A stretch of 42,362 nucleotides of DNA, from positions 1 through 42,362 of the IMG/VR virus record IMGVR_UViG_3300033149_004949; one strand, written 5' to 3'. The notes under the pieces are model-generated. The model was given only the letters and a program-made list of their open reading frames with translations. It was not told the origin of the DNA and did no database searches. Each line of letters begins with the position of its first letter. The stretch's first letter is position 1. The translations under genes were made by a program, and so were the position numbers. Of this stretch, positions 30,112 to 37,714 are shown piece after piece. This stretch comes from a virus.

Positions 30112-31820
30112 CAGAAGGGAATCTCATCCTCCGTGTAGACGTATTCAGGTTCGTCCGCAGCCAAGTCACCGCCCGTGACGGGCGTGGGCTTCTCGCCAAG
30201 GGTGTGTGCGACGATGCGGTCGTATTTCTCGCCGGTCACGCTGCGGACGGTGATCGAGCGTGCGGGCGCGAGGCTTCCGGCCTCGGCCAGCTCGACGGCC
30301 TGCTCGGCCGTGCCGGGCACCGGATCATCGCTGCGCTTTCGCCACCACGCCTCGGCTTTGGCGCGGGCGTAGCCGGTGTGCTCGAAGCAGACCCATTCGG
30401 AGAAGTACTGCTGCCAGCCCACCTGATACTCCACGCGCATGCTGCGCGGATGATCCGGCTCGGCGTCGCGCTTGACGTGAACGCTGTAATACGTGTCACG
30501 AACGTCGTATTCGGTATCGGTAGCCTGGCCGGAGAGAATCCCGTCCGAGGACGCCGTGGCGTCGTGCCTCGTGCGTCGCGGCGGTGGAAACTCATAGCCG
30601 CATTCGGGACAGACGGCGTAGGCGGCGTGGATGAGGGCCTGACATTCGGGACACTCCTTGGCGGGGGCTTCTCCGTTGCCCTTTTCCGGTTCGGTGATGC
30701 GGATCGCGTCGACCGGGCCGTGACGCAGGACATTGCCGCCGAAGTCCAGGACCAGACAGTCGGCCTTGCCCTCGCAGAGGCGAAATCCACGACCGACCAT
30801 CTGGTAGTAGAGTCCCGGCGACATCGTCGGGCGCAGCATTGCCACACAGTCGGTGTTCGGCGCATCGAAGCCGGTGGTCAGCACGTTGACGTTGCAGAGG
30901 TATTTCAGAGGCTTGGTCTCGCCGAACAACTCGCGCCCGCCCTGATGTTTGAACCGTGCGATCAATGCGTCGCGCTGGGCCGCCGGGGTCTCGCCGGTGA
31001 CGAATCCACACTCGACGCCGTGCTCGCGCCGAAGAATCTCCACGACATGCCGACCGTGGGCGATTCCGGCCGCGAAGATCAGGACGGAGCGACGGTCCTG
31101 TGTCTGATCAACGATCTCGGCGCAAGCGCTGCGCACCAGCGAGTCCTGATCCATCAGGTCCTCGACCTCGGAAGCGATGAACTCGCCGCCTCGGATGTGC
31201 AGGTCCGACGTGTCGGCCTTGGCTGCGCCCGCCTTGGTCCGCAGCGGACAGAGGTAGCCGTCGCGGATCAGTTCCTTCACGCCAACGTCGTAACAGACGT
31301 GATTCAGGAAATGGTCGTCCCGGCAGATCATCCCGGACGTCATGCGAAACGGTGTGGCCGTCAGGCCGATCACGTGCAGGCGCGGGTTGACGACCTTCGC
31401 TTCGGCCAAAAAGGTCCGGTACATCCCGTCGCCCTCGGGCGGGATCATGTGGGCCTCGTCGATGATGACCAGGTCGAAGGCTTGGAGATCGACCGCTCGG
31501 CGGTATACGCTCTGAATCCCGGCCACGATGACCGGATGCTCGGTGTCGCGGCGTTTCAGGCCCGCCGAATAGAGGCCGACGTGCAGTTGCGGGACCATAC
31601 GGTCCAGCGTGCCGGCCGTCTGGGCCAGCAATTCCTTCACGTGCGCGAGTACCAGGACGCGGCCGTCCCAACGCGAAACGGCGTCATCGCAGAGCGTCGC
31701 CATCACCGGCGTCTTTCCGCCGCCGGTGGGGATCACGACCACGGGGTTGTCGTCGCGCTCCCGCAGGTGACCGTAGACGGCGGCCACGGCCTCACATTGA
31801 TATGGTCGCAGTGTCAGCAT
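30111..31820 (-). CDS. SF2 DEAH-box helicase with zinc ribbon
   Basis: 569 residues. Q-like motif LRPYQCEAVAAV, Walker A PTGGGKT (31-37), VIIDEAH, GLTATPFR, and motif VI QMVGRGFR. Two CPEC knuckles in CPECQALIHAAYAVCPECG form a zinc ribbon. The C-terminal ~140 residues include a phage-specific domain (DTYYSVHVKRD, WFSEWVCFEH-like). It is an ATP-dependent DNA helicase or translocase for replication or recombination. It overlaps both neighbours slightly, showing a compact operon. Confidence 0.9.
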   Translation of the reverse strand: MLTLRPYQCEAVAAVYGHLRERDDNPVVVIPTGGGKTPVMATLCDDAVSRWDGRVLVLAHVKELLAQTAGTLDRMVPQLHVGLYSAGLKRRDTEHPVIVAGIQSVYRRAVDLQAFDLVIIDEAHMIPPEGDGMYRTFLAEAKVVNPRLHVIGLTATPFRMTSGMICRDDHFLNHVCYDVGVKELIRDGYLCPLRTKAGAAKADTSDLHIRGGEFIASEVEDLMDQDSLVRSACAEIVDQTQDRRSVLIFAAGIAHGRHVVEILRREHGVECGFVTGETPAAQRDALIARFKHQGGRELFGETKPLKYLCNVNVLTTGFDAPNTDCVAMLRPTMSPGLYYQMVGRGFRLCEGKADCLVLDFGGNVLRHGPVDAIRITEPEKGNGEAPAKECPECQALIHAAYAVCPECGYEFPPPRRTRHDATASSDGILSGQATDTEYDVRDTYYSVHVKRDAEPDHPRSMRVEYQVGWQQYFSEWVCFEHTGYARAKAEAWWRKRSDDPVPGTAEQAVELAEAGSLAPARSITVRSVTGEKYDRIVAHTLGEKPTPVTGGDLAADEPEYVYTEDEIPF

Positions 31821-32076
31821 GCTTCCTCTGTTGGCGTTGTCGATTGCGGTGCCATTCGTGAACGAGCTCCCGGTCGCGGATGGGCTGACACGAGGCGACC
31901 AGAGCCTTGGCGAACCGCAGCGTCAGGTCCATCTCGGCTGCGAAGGTCTTGGCGTAATACACGCGGAACGACCACAGCCGGAACTTGCCCTCGATGGAGG
32001 GCCAGTCCTCAGTTGTTGCGGTATTCGCCTCCGCACAGGGGGCATCGTGTAAGCGGCAGTTGTTCAAGTCGCGCAT
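31792..32076 (-). CDS. Small prophage replication-module protein
   Basis: 94 residues. GGAGG lies eight bases before the ATG, a strong site that supports a start inside the rusA 3' end (68-base overlap). It contains WSFRVYYAKTFAAEMDLTLRF and a basic C-terminus (HRNRQRQQRKHAD). Unknown function; position among recombination genes suggests an accessory role. Confidence 0.6.
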   Translation of the reverse strand: MRDLNNCRLHDAPCAEANTATTEDWPSIEGKFRLWSFRVYYAKTFAAEMDLTLRFAKALVASCQPIRDRELVHEWHRNRQRQQRKHADTATISM

Positions 32077-32413
32077 GCAATCGGCCTCCGTCCGTTCGCT
32101 GCTTCCTTCGCGTGATCAGAAGGTCGATCTGGCTGTCGTCGGCGTAGACGCCCGCGTGTTCGAGCGCGTCGAGCACGGGCTTTTGAATGTTGTCCAGATC
32201 GCGCCTGCGCCGATCCGGCGGATAGGCGTCCATGCACAACGCGATGCGCCCGCCCGACGGTGGTTTGCGTGGACCGTTGCCGCTACTGGCCGCCAACAGG
32301 GCGCAGACGGCCTTGCGGTACGCACGCCCCTGGCGGCTCAGCAGCATCCGGCCGTTGACCATGCGCCACGTGCGGTTGACCGACGGCGGGTACGGCAGGC
32401 AAAGATCAAGCAT
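32009..32413 (-). CDS. rusA: RusA-like Holliday junction resolvase
   Basis: 134 residues from the ATG at 32413, overlapping the previous stop by eight bases (ATGCTTGA). The fold signature is present: PYPPSVNRTWR near the start, GRAYRKAV, and RRRRDLDNIQKPVLDALEHAGVYADDSQI, holding the catalytic Asp residues of RusA. It ends in a short extra CPLCGGEY knuckle. RusA cuts four-way junctions in recombination intermediates, acting with the nuclease and annealing ATPase upstream. Confidence 0.88.
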   Translation of the reverse strand: MLDLCLPYPPSVNRTWRMVNGRMLLSRQGRAYRKAVCALLAASSGNGPRKPPSGGRIALCMDAYPPDRRRRDLDNIQKPVLDALEHAGVYADDSQIDLLITRRKQRTDGGRLHARLEQLPLTRCPLCGGEYRNN

Positions 32414-32765
32414 GTGCCGGTTCCGCCGATGATTCGATGCGACGGCCGTGGGCGATGCGGCGGACGTCCTGATCGAGCTTGATGTCCAGGGCGTCGGCGA
32501 TCTCCAACACGGCTCGGGCCAAGATGCGCGAGACGTGCCTGCGCGACGCGCGCGAGCCCCCACAGACGCGGCGCGGCGTCCAGGTCATCTCGCAGGCGTC
32601 GGCGACGGTGCGGATATTGTTCTCCGAACAGGCAAATCCCAGTTCCCCGCCCGCCTGCCGGGCGACCGCCGCATAGCTCGGCCGCTCGGCGCGGATTTGC
32701 TCGCTGTGGGCCTTGATATAGTCTGCCAGAGCGAACAGCTGCCTGTGCGTCATCTGGTTACGCAT
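32406..32765 (-). CDS. Small helical prophage protein, possible DNA-binding
   Basis: 119 residues, mostly helical and basic. RQLFALADYIKAHSEQIRAE and YAAVARQAGGELGFACSENN look like a helix-turn-helix; DALDIKLDQDVRRIAHGRR follows. It lies between the DUF669 gene and rusA and overlaps rusA. Possibly a regulator of the recombination module. No family recognised. Confidence 0.6.
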   Translation of the reverse strand: MRNQMTHRQLFALADYIKAHSEQIRAERPSYAAVARQAGGELGFACSENNIRTVADACEMTWTPRRVCGGSRASRRHVSRILARAVLEIADALDIKLDQDVRRIAHGRRIESSAEPAHA

Positions 32766-32777
32766 GCGTCGGCCTCC

Positions 32778-33233
32778 TCAGGTCCGCGCCCAGGGCGGGG
32801 TGTCGGTTGTCGCCTGCTGCGGCTGGCCGGAGGCGGCTTCCTTCTTCTCGAAGCCTTTGATCTCGTTGGTCAGTTCGCCGTTGTCGTTGCGCTTCTTCAC
32901 GCGGACGTTGATTTGAAGCGGCAGGTTATGCAGTTCGACACTGTCCTTGGGCTGCATCACGCCGACCGCCCGGCAGATGGCCGACAACTCGGCCCGTGCG
33001 ATCTGCACCGTCGTGGCGTTGGGGTTATCGAGGTTCAGCCGCGCCCAGAGGATGCGGCCCTTGCAGGGGCCTTCGAGTACCTGGAACGAAAGCTCCAGGT
33101 AGTTGCCGACGCCGCTCTTGGTGGCCTTCATCTCCGAGGCGATAATGGCGGCCAGGTATTTGCCCGCCGGGATCGGCTCAAATGCGACGGCCGGGTCCAC
33201 TTCGTTTGCGTTGAATCCCTGTAGGTTAGCCAT
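32778..33233 (-). CDS. DUF669-like, probable single-stranded DNA-binding protein
   Basis: 151 residues from an ATG at 33233 overlapping the ATPase stop by eight bases. It has the DUF669 layout: FNANEVDPAVAFEPIPAGKY, SGVGNYLELSFQVLEGP, NPNATTVQIARAELSAICRA. The C-terminus is short and less acidic than classical SSB. Next to a Sak4-like ATPase it likely coats single strands in the phage recombination system. Confidence 0.8.
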   Translation of the reverse strand: MANLQGFNANEVDPAVAFEPIPAGKYLAAIIASEMKATKSGVGNYLELSFQVLEGPCKGRILWARLNLDNPNATTVQIARAELSAICRAVGVMQPKDSVELHNLPLQINVRVKKRNDNGELTNEIKGFEKKEAASGQPQQATTDTPPWART

Positions 33234-33993
33234 TGGGTTTGTCTCCTTGGTTCGTGGTTGCGGTGACGAATCGCGCGTAGGCGCTGTAATCCAGGGGAAG
33301 TTCATCCGGCAGATTTAGCCGGTTCTTGGCAACGTGAGCCGGGCGCTCGGTGGTGTAGATGACGCGTTCGCCGTCGCCGACGGCGCGGGTCTTCTTGCGG
33401 TTGAAGCCCTCGTCGCTCTGACGGGTGTAGACCTTGTAGGTGGCGAACAACACCTCGTCGCACCACTCGGTCACCACGGCCGAGGCGTGTTTGTGCAGGC
33501 GCGGGGCGTAGCGGTCGTAGGCCTCGTTGGCCGGATCGTCGAACTTGGCGATCATGCTGTGCGCCACCAGCAGCACCGTCATGCCCCGCTCGCGACGCAA
33601 CGCGTCCAGTCCGGCCAGGACGTCGCGCCAGTGGTTCAGCGCGAAGACGTAGCCCTTCTGGTAGCCGATGTCCTCGATGCTCTCGACCATCTTCCGCCGG
33701 CAGACCTCGGCCCAGATCATCCGTTCCAGCCAGTCCAGCGTGTCGATCACCACGGTGCGGTAATCGTGCTTCTCGCGGTAGAGCGTCGACAGCGCCTTGA
33801 TCACGTCATCGAAGCCGGAGGCCAACGGGAACTTGTCGCAGTCGATCTGTCCCAGGCCATCTTCGGTCTGGATGAAGATGGGTTTGTCGCTGTCGGCGGC
33901 GAACCGGCTCTTGCCGATCCCCGGCGTACCGTACAGCATCATTCGCCGGGGCGCGGTCGTCTTGCCGCGCTGAATCTGGTCCATGAGTGTCAT
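33226..33993 (-). CDS. Sak4-like AAA_24 ATPase, single-strand annealing
   Basis: 255 residues. Walker A is YGTPGIGKS (about 21-29), Walker B-like TVVIDTLDWLE, then TVLLVAHS. The shape is the AAA_24/RecA-core phage nucleotide-binding family, of which Sak4 recombinases are the known members. AGGACGCAC precedes the ATG. With an exonuclease before it and an SSB-like protein after it, it forms a complete annealing module. Confidence 0.85.
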   Translation of the reverse strand: MTLMDQIQRGKTTAPRRMMLYGTPGIGKSRFAADSDKPIFIQTEDGLGQIDCDKFPLASGFDDVIKALSTLYREKHDYRTVVIDTLDWLERMIWAEVCRRKMVESIEDIGYQKGYVFALNHWRDVLAGLDALRRERGMTVLLVAHSMIAKFDDPANEAYDRYAPRLHKHASAVVTEWCDEVLFATYKVYTRQSDEGFNRKKTRAVGDGERVIYTTERPAHVAKNRLNLPDELPLDYSAYARFVTATTNQGDKPNG

Positions 33994-34015
33994 GTGCGTC
34001 CTTTCCGGTTTGGGG

Positions 34016-34885
34016 TTAGAGGTAATCGAGGGTTCGCAAGTCCTCGTATCCGGTCGGCCAGTGGTTTGCGGCGATGCAGCGGGCCAGATGCTCCATCGCC
34101 TGCTCGTTTTCCTTCTGCGCTGCGGCCAGCACGTCCTGGGCGACGGCCCAGACGCCGGTGCGATGGGGCTCGCGCTTCTCGACGCCGATGATGAAGACCG
34201 GAACCAGCACGCCGGTGGCCTGAAAGATCAGGGCGCGATAGAACGCCATCTGATGCAGATAGCCGAAGCCGCGGGATTCACCCTCGAACCACGTGAGGTG
34301 ATCGCAGGTTTTCAGGTCCACCAGCCCGCGCGAGGGATTCACCCAATCCAGCCGCCCCTGGCAGTCCATGCCCATGTACGACGTGCGAACGACGCCTTCG
34401 GCACGCCCGTCGGTCAACAGATCGACGGCAAGCTTGTGCGTGTACACCGACTCGTTGAGCTTCTCGATCAGCGCGGAGTCATCGTTGGTGATGACCGGCT
34501 TGCCCTGGGCCTCGGCCCATTGCTCGAATGCCTTGGTGTAGCGACCGAAGGGCTGGCCGGTCTTGGGGTTGACCGGACCTCCGACGGCGTATTGCTGGCC
34601 GAAGCGATCACGCCCTTCCAGAATCAGCGAGTGCGCCGCCCGTCCCAGCAGAAACGCTGGGCGGTCCTGTTCGGCGACCAAGCCGAGTTTCTTCTTGTGG
34701 TACAGGTACGGATCGCGCCGAAAGTCGGCCAACTCGTGGCTGGTCAAATGGTCATCGGCGCGTTGGCGATAGGTTTCGTCGGGTTCCTCTACGAGAAATG
34801 AGAGGTCTTTCAGTACGGTCATGGATCGGCGGTCCTTTCCGTTGTCACCAGGACAAAAGCGGTCCAGGATCGATGCGTATTTCAT
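34016..34885 (-). CDS. PD-(D/E)XK exonuclease (RecE/YqaJ/Cas4-like)
   Basis: 289 residues. The ATG at 34885 overlaps the upstream TGA (ATGA). HELADFRRDPYLYHKKK and FLLGRAAHSLILEG are the N-terminal signatures; MDCQGRLDWVN and RGLVDLKTCD hold the D...D-x-K core, and FGYLHQMAFYRA the following helix Q-x-x-x-Y. It makes the 3' single strands used by the Sak4-like ATPase. Confidence 0.88.
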   Translation of the reverse strand: MKYASILDRFCPGDNGKDRRSMTVLKDLSFLVEEPDETYRQRADDHLTSHELADFRRDPYLYHKKKLGLVAEQDRPAFLLGRAAHSLILEGRDRFGQQYAVGGPVNPKTGQPFGRYTKAFEQWAEAQGKPVITNDDSALIEKLNESVYTHKLAVDLLTDGRAEGVVRTSYMGMDCQGRLDWVNPSRGLVDLKTCDHLTWFEGESRGFGYLHQMAFYRALIFQATGVLVPVFIIGVEKREPHRTGVWAVAQDVLAAAQKENEQAMEHLARCIAANHWPTGYEDLRTLDYL

Positions 34886-35184
34886 GTGCGGATTTCTCCG
34901 GGGCCGGGGTTGTCCGAATCCAGCGCGTCGATGGCGAACGTCTCGCGCCCGAACTCGTGAATGAGAAAACCGGTAAAGATGCGCGCGATGTCCCGACCGA
35001 CCTCGGTGGTCGCGTCAACCACGCAGTGGCCGGTGTCCTTGTCGATGCGGCAGGCCGCGTCCATCTCGACGCGGGCGGTGCCGTGCAGGCCCTCCGCCGC
35101 CAGGACGGCGAGAAGAAGGCTCTCCTCGACGTCCCGGGGCGGAACCTTGCGGTCAATGCGGTAGCGGTAGATGGTCGGCGTCAT
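34882..35184 (-). CDS. Small prophage protein, first gene of recombination operon
   Basis: 100 residues. AGAGGA precedes the ATG. It reads MTPTIYRYRIDRKVPPRDVE, then HGTARVEMDAACRIDKDTG and TEVGRDIARIFTGFLIHEFG. No family recognised. It is the first gene after repeat copy 2, which ends 30 bases before the ATG. Confidence 0.65.
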   Translation of the reverse strand: MTPTIYRYRIDRKVPPRDVEESLLLAVLAAEGLHGTARVEMDAACRIDKDTGHCVVDATTEVGRDIARIFTGFLIHEFGRETFAIDALDSDNPGPGEIRT

Positions 35185-35214
35185 CGGATTCCTCTACGAT
35201 TGTGAACTCGTCGC

Positions 35215-35235
35215 TTCCTTCACTACCTACCGCCG
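35215..35235 (-). repeat. 21-bp operon-front repeat, copy 2
   Basis: CGGCGGTAGGTAGTGAAGGAA on the minus strand, identical to copy 1 at 22161-22181. It lies between the sigma factor stop and the first gene of the recombination operon, with a separate ribosome-binding site (AGAGGA) nearer the start codon, so here it cannot be just a ribosome-binding site. Confidence 0.75.
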
Positions 35236-35263
35236 CCGGGGCGGGCCTGTCCGGCGCTGACGT

Positions 35264-35839
35264 TCACACATAGTGGTCGAGGCCCGCCTCGATGAACCTG
35301 GCGCGAATCTGCTTGACCCGTTCGTAAAGGCTGCTGCGCGACATGCCCGTCTCGCGGGATATCTCCAGCACCGTTTGCGACCGGAGCCGCGCGCACAGAT
35401 CACGCAGGTCATCGGGCAGCGAGTCCATGACGTGGGCCGTATCCATCGCTAACTGAAGCGTCTCCTGGCGGCTGCGGGGAGCCTGGCCGGTGTGGGCGCG
35501 TGCGCGATCCTCGCTGATCGTGGTGTCGCGCCGGACCCAACGGCCGTCCTCGTCGTGCACCCAGTCGTCCAGGGAACAGTCGTTTCGCCGCGAGTCGCGG
35601 CAGGCGGCATGGCGGTGTTTGATAAGACTGGCGATGCGGTTGTCGATCAGGCGGGAGATGAAGGTTTTCATCCCGGCGCGATCGCCGTTGAACTTGGGCA
35701 ACCGCTGAAGAACATCTCTCAACAAATCCTGCCGGATGTCGTCGAAGTCGTCCTTGGTGAATCCGCTGGTCTTGACGACCTGCCTGGCCTTGTAGTGGGT
35801 TCGTTTCATTGCGTACTTCAGAATTCCGTCGTGTAACAT
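35264..35839 (-). CDS. Phage-encoded sigma-70 family factor (ECF-like)
   Basis: 191 residues from an ATG at 35839. The upstream extension of the frame crosses a promoter-like gap and is not used. Region 2 is FTKDDFDDIRQDLLRDVLQR, then MKTFISRLIDNRIASLIK; region 4 is LPDDLRDLCARLRSQ, then EISRETGMSRSSLYERVKQI, a helix-turn-helix. Two-region sigma factors of this size resemble ECF types. A terminator at 35907-35953 isolates it from the genes upstream, so it has its own promoter in 35840-35906. It may direct RNA polymerase to phage promoters, and the 21-bp repeats are candidates. Confidence 0.85.
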   Translation of the reverse strand: MLHDGILKYAMKRTHYKARQVVKTSGFTKDDFDDIRQDLLRDVLQRLPKFNGDRAGMKTFISRLIDNRIASLIKHRHAACRDSRRNDCSLDDWVHDEDGRWVRRDTTISEDRARAHTGQAPRSRQETLQLAMDTAHVMDSLPDDLRDLCARLRSQTVLEISRETGMSRSSLYERVKQIRARFIEAGLDHYV

Positions 35840-35906
35840 TGCTGACTCCTCGTGGCCGAGGAGGTCGAGCGGGCGTCGACGGAGTCCGTAAGAGGCGTAG
35901 GGCAAC

Positions 35907-35953
35907 GAAAAAAGGCGCTGCGAGTTCGCGGAAATCCGCGACACCCGCAACGC
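35907..35953 (-). terminator. Strong intrinsic terminator before the sigma gene
   Basis: On the minus strand GGCGTTGCGGGTGTCGCGG pairs with CCGCGAACTCGCAGCGCC (about 18 bp, wobbles and one bulge), loop ATTT, followed by TTTTTT and CGTT. It ends transcripts from the 107-residue gene and the cargo upstream. From 35840 to 35906 lies the likely sigma promoter; no consensus is clear. Confidence 0.85.
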
Positions 35954-36005
35954 CTCGGCTCAGCCTCTAGTTAGTTGCCTGATGTCTGGGTTTGTGCCTT
36001 GTGCC

Positions 36006-36329
36006 CTACGCCGCTTGATGGTCCTGTTCGATCTGGATAAGGAACGGCAAGCCGTGTTTGACCTCGATGGTCACACGCGCGCCGTCGTTAACGCGCGCCA
36101 GCGTGGACAGCGCCGACGCGTGCTCCCTGCGAAGCTCGAAGTCGGCGCTGCCCGTTTCCGGCCGGGGACGGTTATCCCCGCCGGTGAGTTTCACGGTTTG
36201 CACCGTGAGGTATGGACGGCCCACGTCCGGCTCTCCGCCCCGGACGTGAAAGGTGATCCGCCCGAAGTTGATCTGCTGGCACTGCTCAATGAGCCACTGG
36301 TTCGGTCCCGATAGTTCCTGCTTGTTCAT
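36006..36329 (-). CDS. Prophage protein of unknown function behind a hairpin leader
   Basis: 107 residues, no Cys beyond one. It contains NQWLIEQCQQINFGRITFHVRGGEPDVG split by turns, GGDNRPRPETGSADFELRRE and VKHGLPFLIQIEQDHQ. It looks like a compact beta protein. Its ribosome-binding site AGGAG lies in the right arm of a 12-bp perfect stem (see 36337-36390), so translation is probably controlled. A terminator follows 53 bases after its stop. Confidence 0.65.
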   Translation of the reverse strand: MNKQELSGPNQWLIEQCQQINFGRITFHVRGGEPDVGRPYLTVQTVKLTGGDNRPRPETGSADFELRREHASALSTLARVNDGARVTIEVKHGLPFLIQIEQDHQAA

Positions 36330-36336
36330 GTCAAAA

Positions 36337-36390
36337 GCTCCTATGAAAGTTGGACTTGCGACCGTTTTGACGGCCGCGTTTCATAGGAGC
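36337..36390 (-). promoter_or_regulatory. Ribosome-binding-site-sequestering hairpin
   Basis: On the minus strand GCTCCTATGAAA (36390-36379) is perfectly complementary to TTTCATAGGAGC (36348-36337). The second arm contains AGGAG, seven bases before the ATG at 36329. A second stem lies inside: GCGGCCGT (36377-36370), loop CAAA, ACGGTCGC (36365-36358), eight pairs with one G-U. The whole leader would hide the ribosome-binding site unless opened. Confidence 0.7.
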
Positions 36391-36517
36391 CATTGGACGG
36401 GAATCAGCCAAATCCTTGCAGGACAGGTCGATACGTGGACCGGTCAGTTCGATGTTGAGGGGGTGGGTGGAATGGGGAGCGACAGGGGGCCGCAGGTCAC
36501 TTCAAAAAAACTTGCGG

Positions 36518-37714
36518 TCAGTTCCGGCCATCAAAAGAAACAAGCGGCCGAATGGCCACTTTGAAGGGGTTCAGGCGATAACCTTCCTTGGTCGCATTGG
36601 GGGATGCCTGGATGATGTCGTCGCGCTCAGCAGCAATGCCCGCCTTGCGTAGCCGATCCGCCATACCTTCCTGAAGGCGATTGATCGTGCGGCGTACCTG
36701 CTCTTGGTCTACGACATCGCCTTTGTCATCGTCATTCAGTTTTCTGGCCTTCTGCAACTCGGTAGCCAAGTCCGAGGGCGTCAGGCAGAAGTAGTCCTCG
36801 GGCGACGTGACTTCAAGCAGATCGTTCATGAACTCCTTGACCAGCAGTTTCAGGATCGCGTAGGCGGTACGAGCCTGGGCCGCCAAGACGTCAACGCCAT
36901 TCACACGAGCGGTCTTCTTGCCAAGTTCGACCACGAACAGGCCAGTTGGCACATTCTGCGAGGATCGCGCCACCTCCGGCCGGTGGGCACCCTTTGAGTA
37001 AGCGGCAGTGGCCAACAGAGGCAGGTTTCGAGGTTCCTCGTTCGACGCGAGGTTCTGCAACGCATTTGTCAGGGTGCAGCGCCCCGCGATCAGGTCGGCC
37101 AACATTACCTTGCACAACCAATCAATGTCGGCGAACCGTTCGAGGGCGTGAGGATTAACCGCCACGTAGCATGTTGGATTCTGCTGCGCCCACTGGACAG
37201 ACATGATGCGTTGATGATCACAGTAGTCGGCCAGGCAAATATGAACGCCACCCAGACCGGCATCGATGCGCCAGACGTGGGACACGCCGTCCACTGGCTG
37301 CAAATCTCCATCAAACCCGTCAAGCAAGGTGCGGACGTACTTTTCCACTCCCTCCTGAAGCACTTTGCACCGTAGCTCTTGAAACTGCTTTTTCCGATGA
37401 CGAAAGGGATGGACCGTTCGGCCGCATTCCGGACAAGTGTAGTCTCCGGCGTTTTCGTCGAGTTGATCCTCGATGGGCAGACGCCCCGAGCAGGTCCGGT
37501 TCGAGTACGGGAAATCCTTGTCCTCAGTGAGCGCACAGCGCACATACCGGCGATTCTCGAATGAGATGACGCCCAGATTTCCCAATCGTTCGGCGGCGGC
37601 TGTCAGGGAAGACGTGACCGGTTCGATTCCGGCCTTGCTTTGCAGCAGCCGCGCAAACTGGGCAGCAGGCTCACTTCTTGTGCCGTTTTTCTGTCGAGAG
37701 GGTGCGGAGACCAT
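36518..37714 (-). CDS. Zinc-finger plus winged-helix cargo protein of unknown function
   Basis: 398 residues from the ATG at 37714, behind GGGAAG; an earlier TTG at 37741 is possible. Both starts lie inside the end of the preceding gene. A Cys set (NRTCSGRLP, YTCPECGRTVHP) can bind zinc at about residues 75-105. A central segment reads HVWRIDAGLGGVHICLADYC. The C-terminal third looks like a winged helix (RTAYAILKLLVKEF, LTPSDLATELQKA, EQVRRTINRLQEGM). The overlap with the 416-residue gene marks a two-gene operon. It resembles no system I can name; a defence or superinfection role is a guess from position between integration and replication modules. Confidence 0.6.
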   Translation of the reverse strand: MVSAPSRQKNGTRSEPAAQFARLLQSKAGIEPVTSSLTAAAERLGNLGVISFENRRYVRCALTEDKDFPYSNRTCSGRLPIEDQLDENAGDYTCPECGRTVHPFRHRKKQFQELRCKVLQEGVEKYVRTLLDGFDGDLQPVDGVSHVWRIDAGLGGVHICLADYCDHQRIMSVQWAQQNPTCYVAVNPHALERFADIDWLCKVMLADLIAGRCTLTNALQNLASNEEPRNLPLLATAAYSKGAHRPEVARSSQNVPTGLFVVELGKKTARVNGVDVLAAQARTAYAILKLLVKEFMNDLLEVTSPEDYFCLTPSDLATELQKARKLNDDDKGDVVDQEQVRRTINRLQEGMADRLRKAGIAAERDDIIQASPNATKEGYRLNPFKVAIRPLVSFDGRN

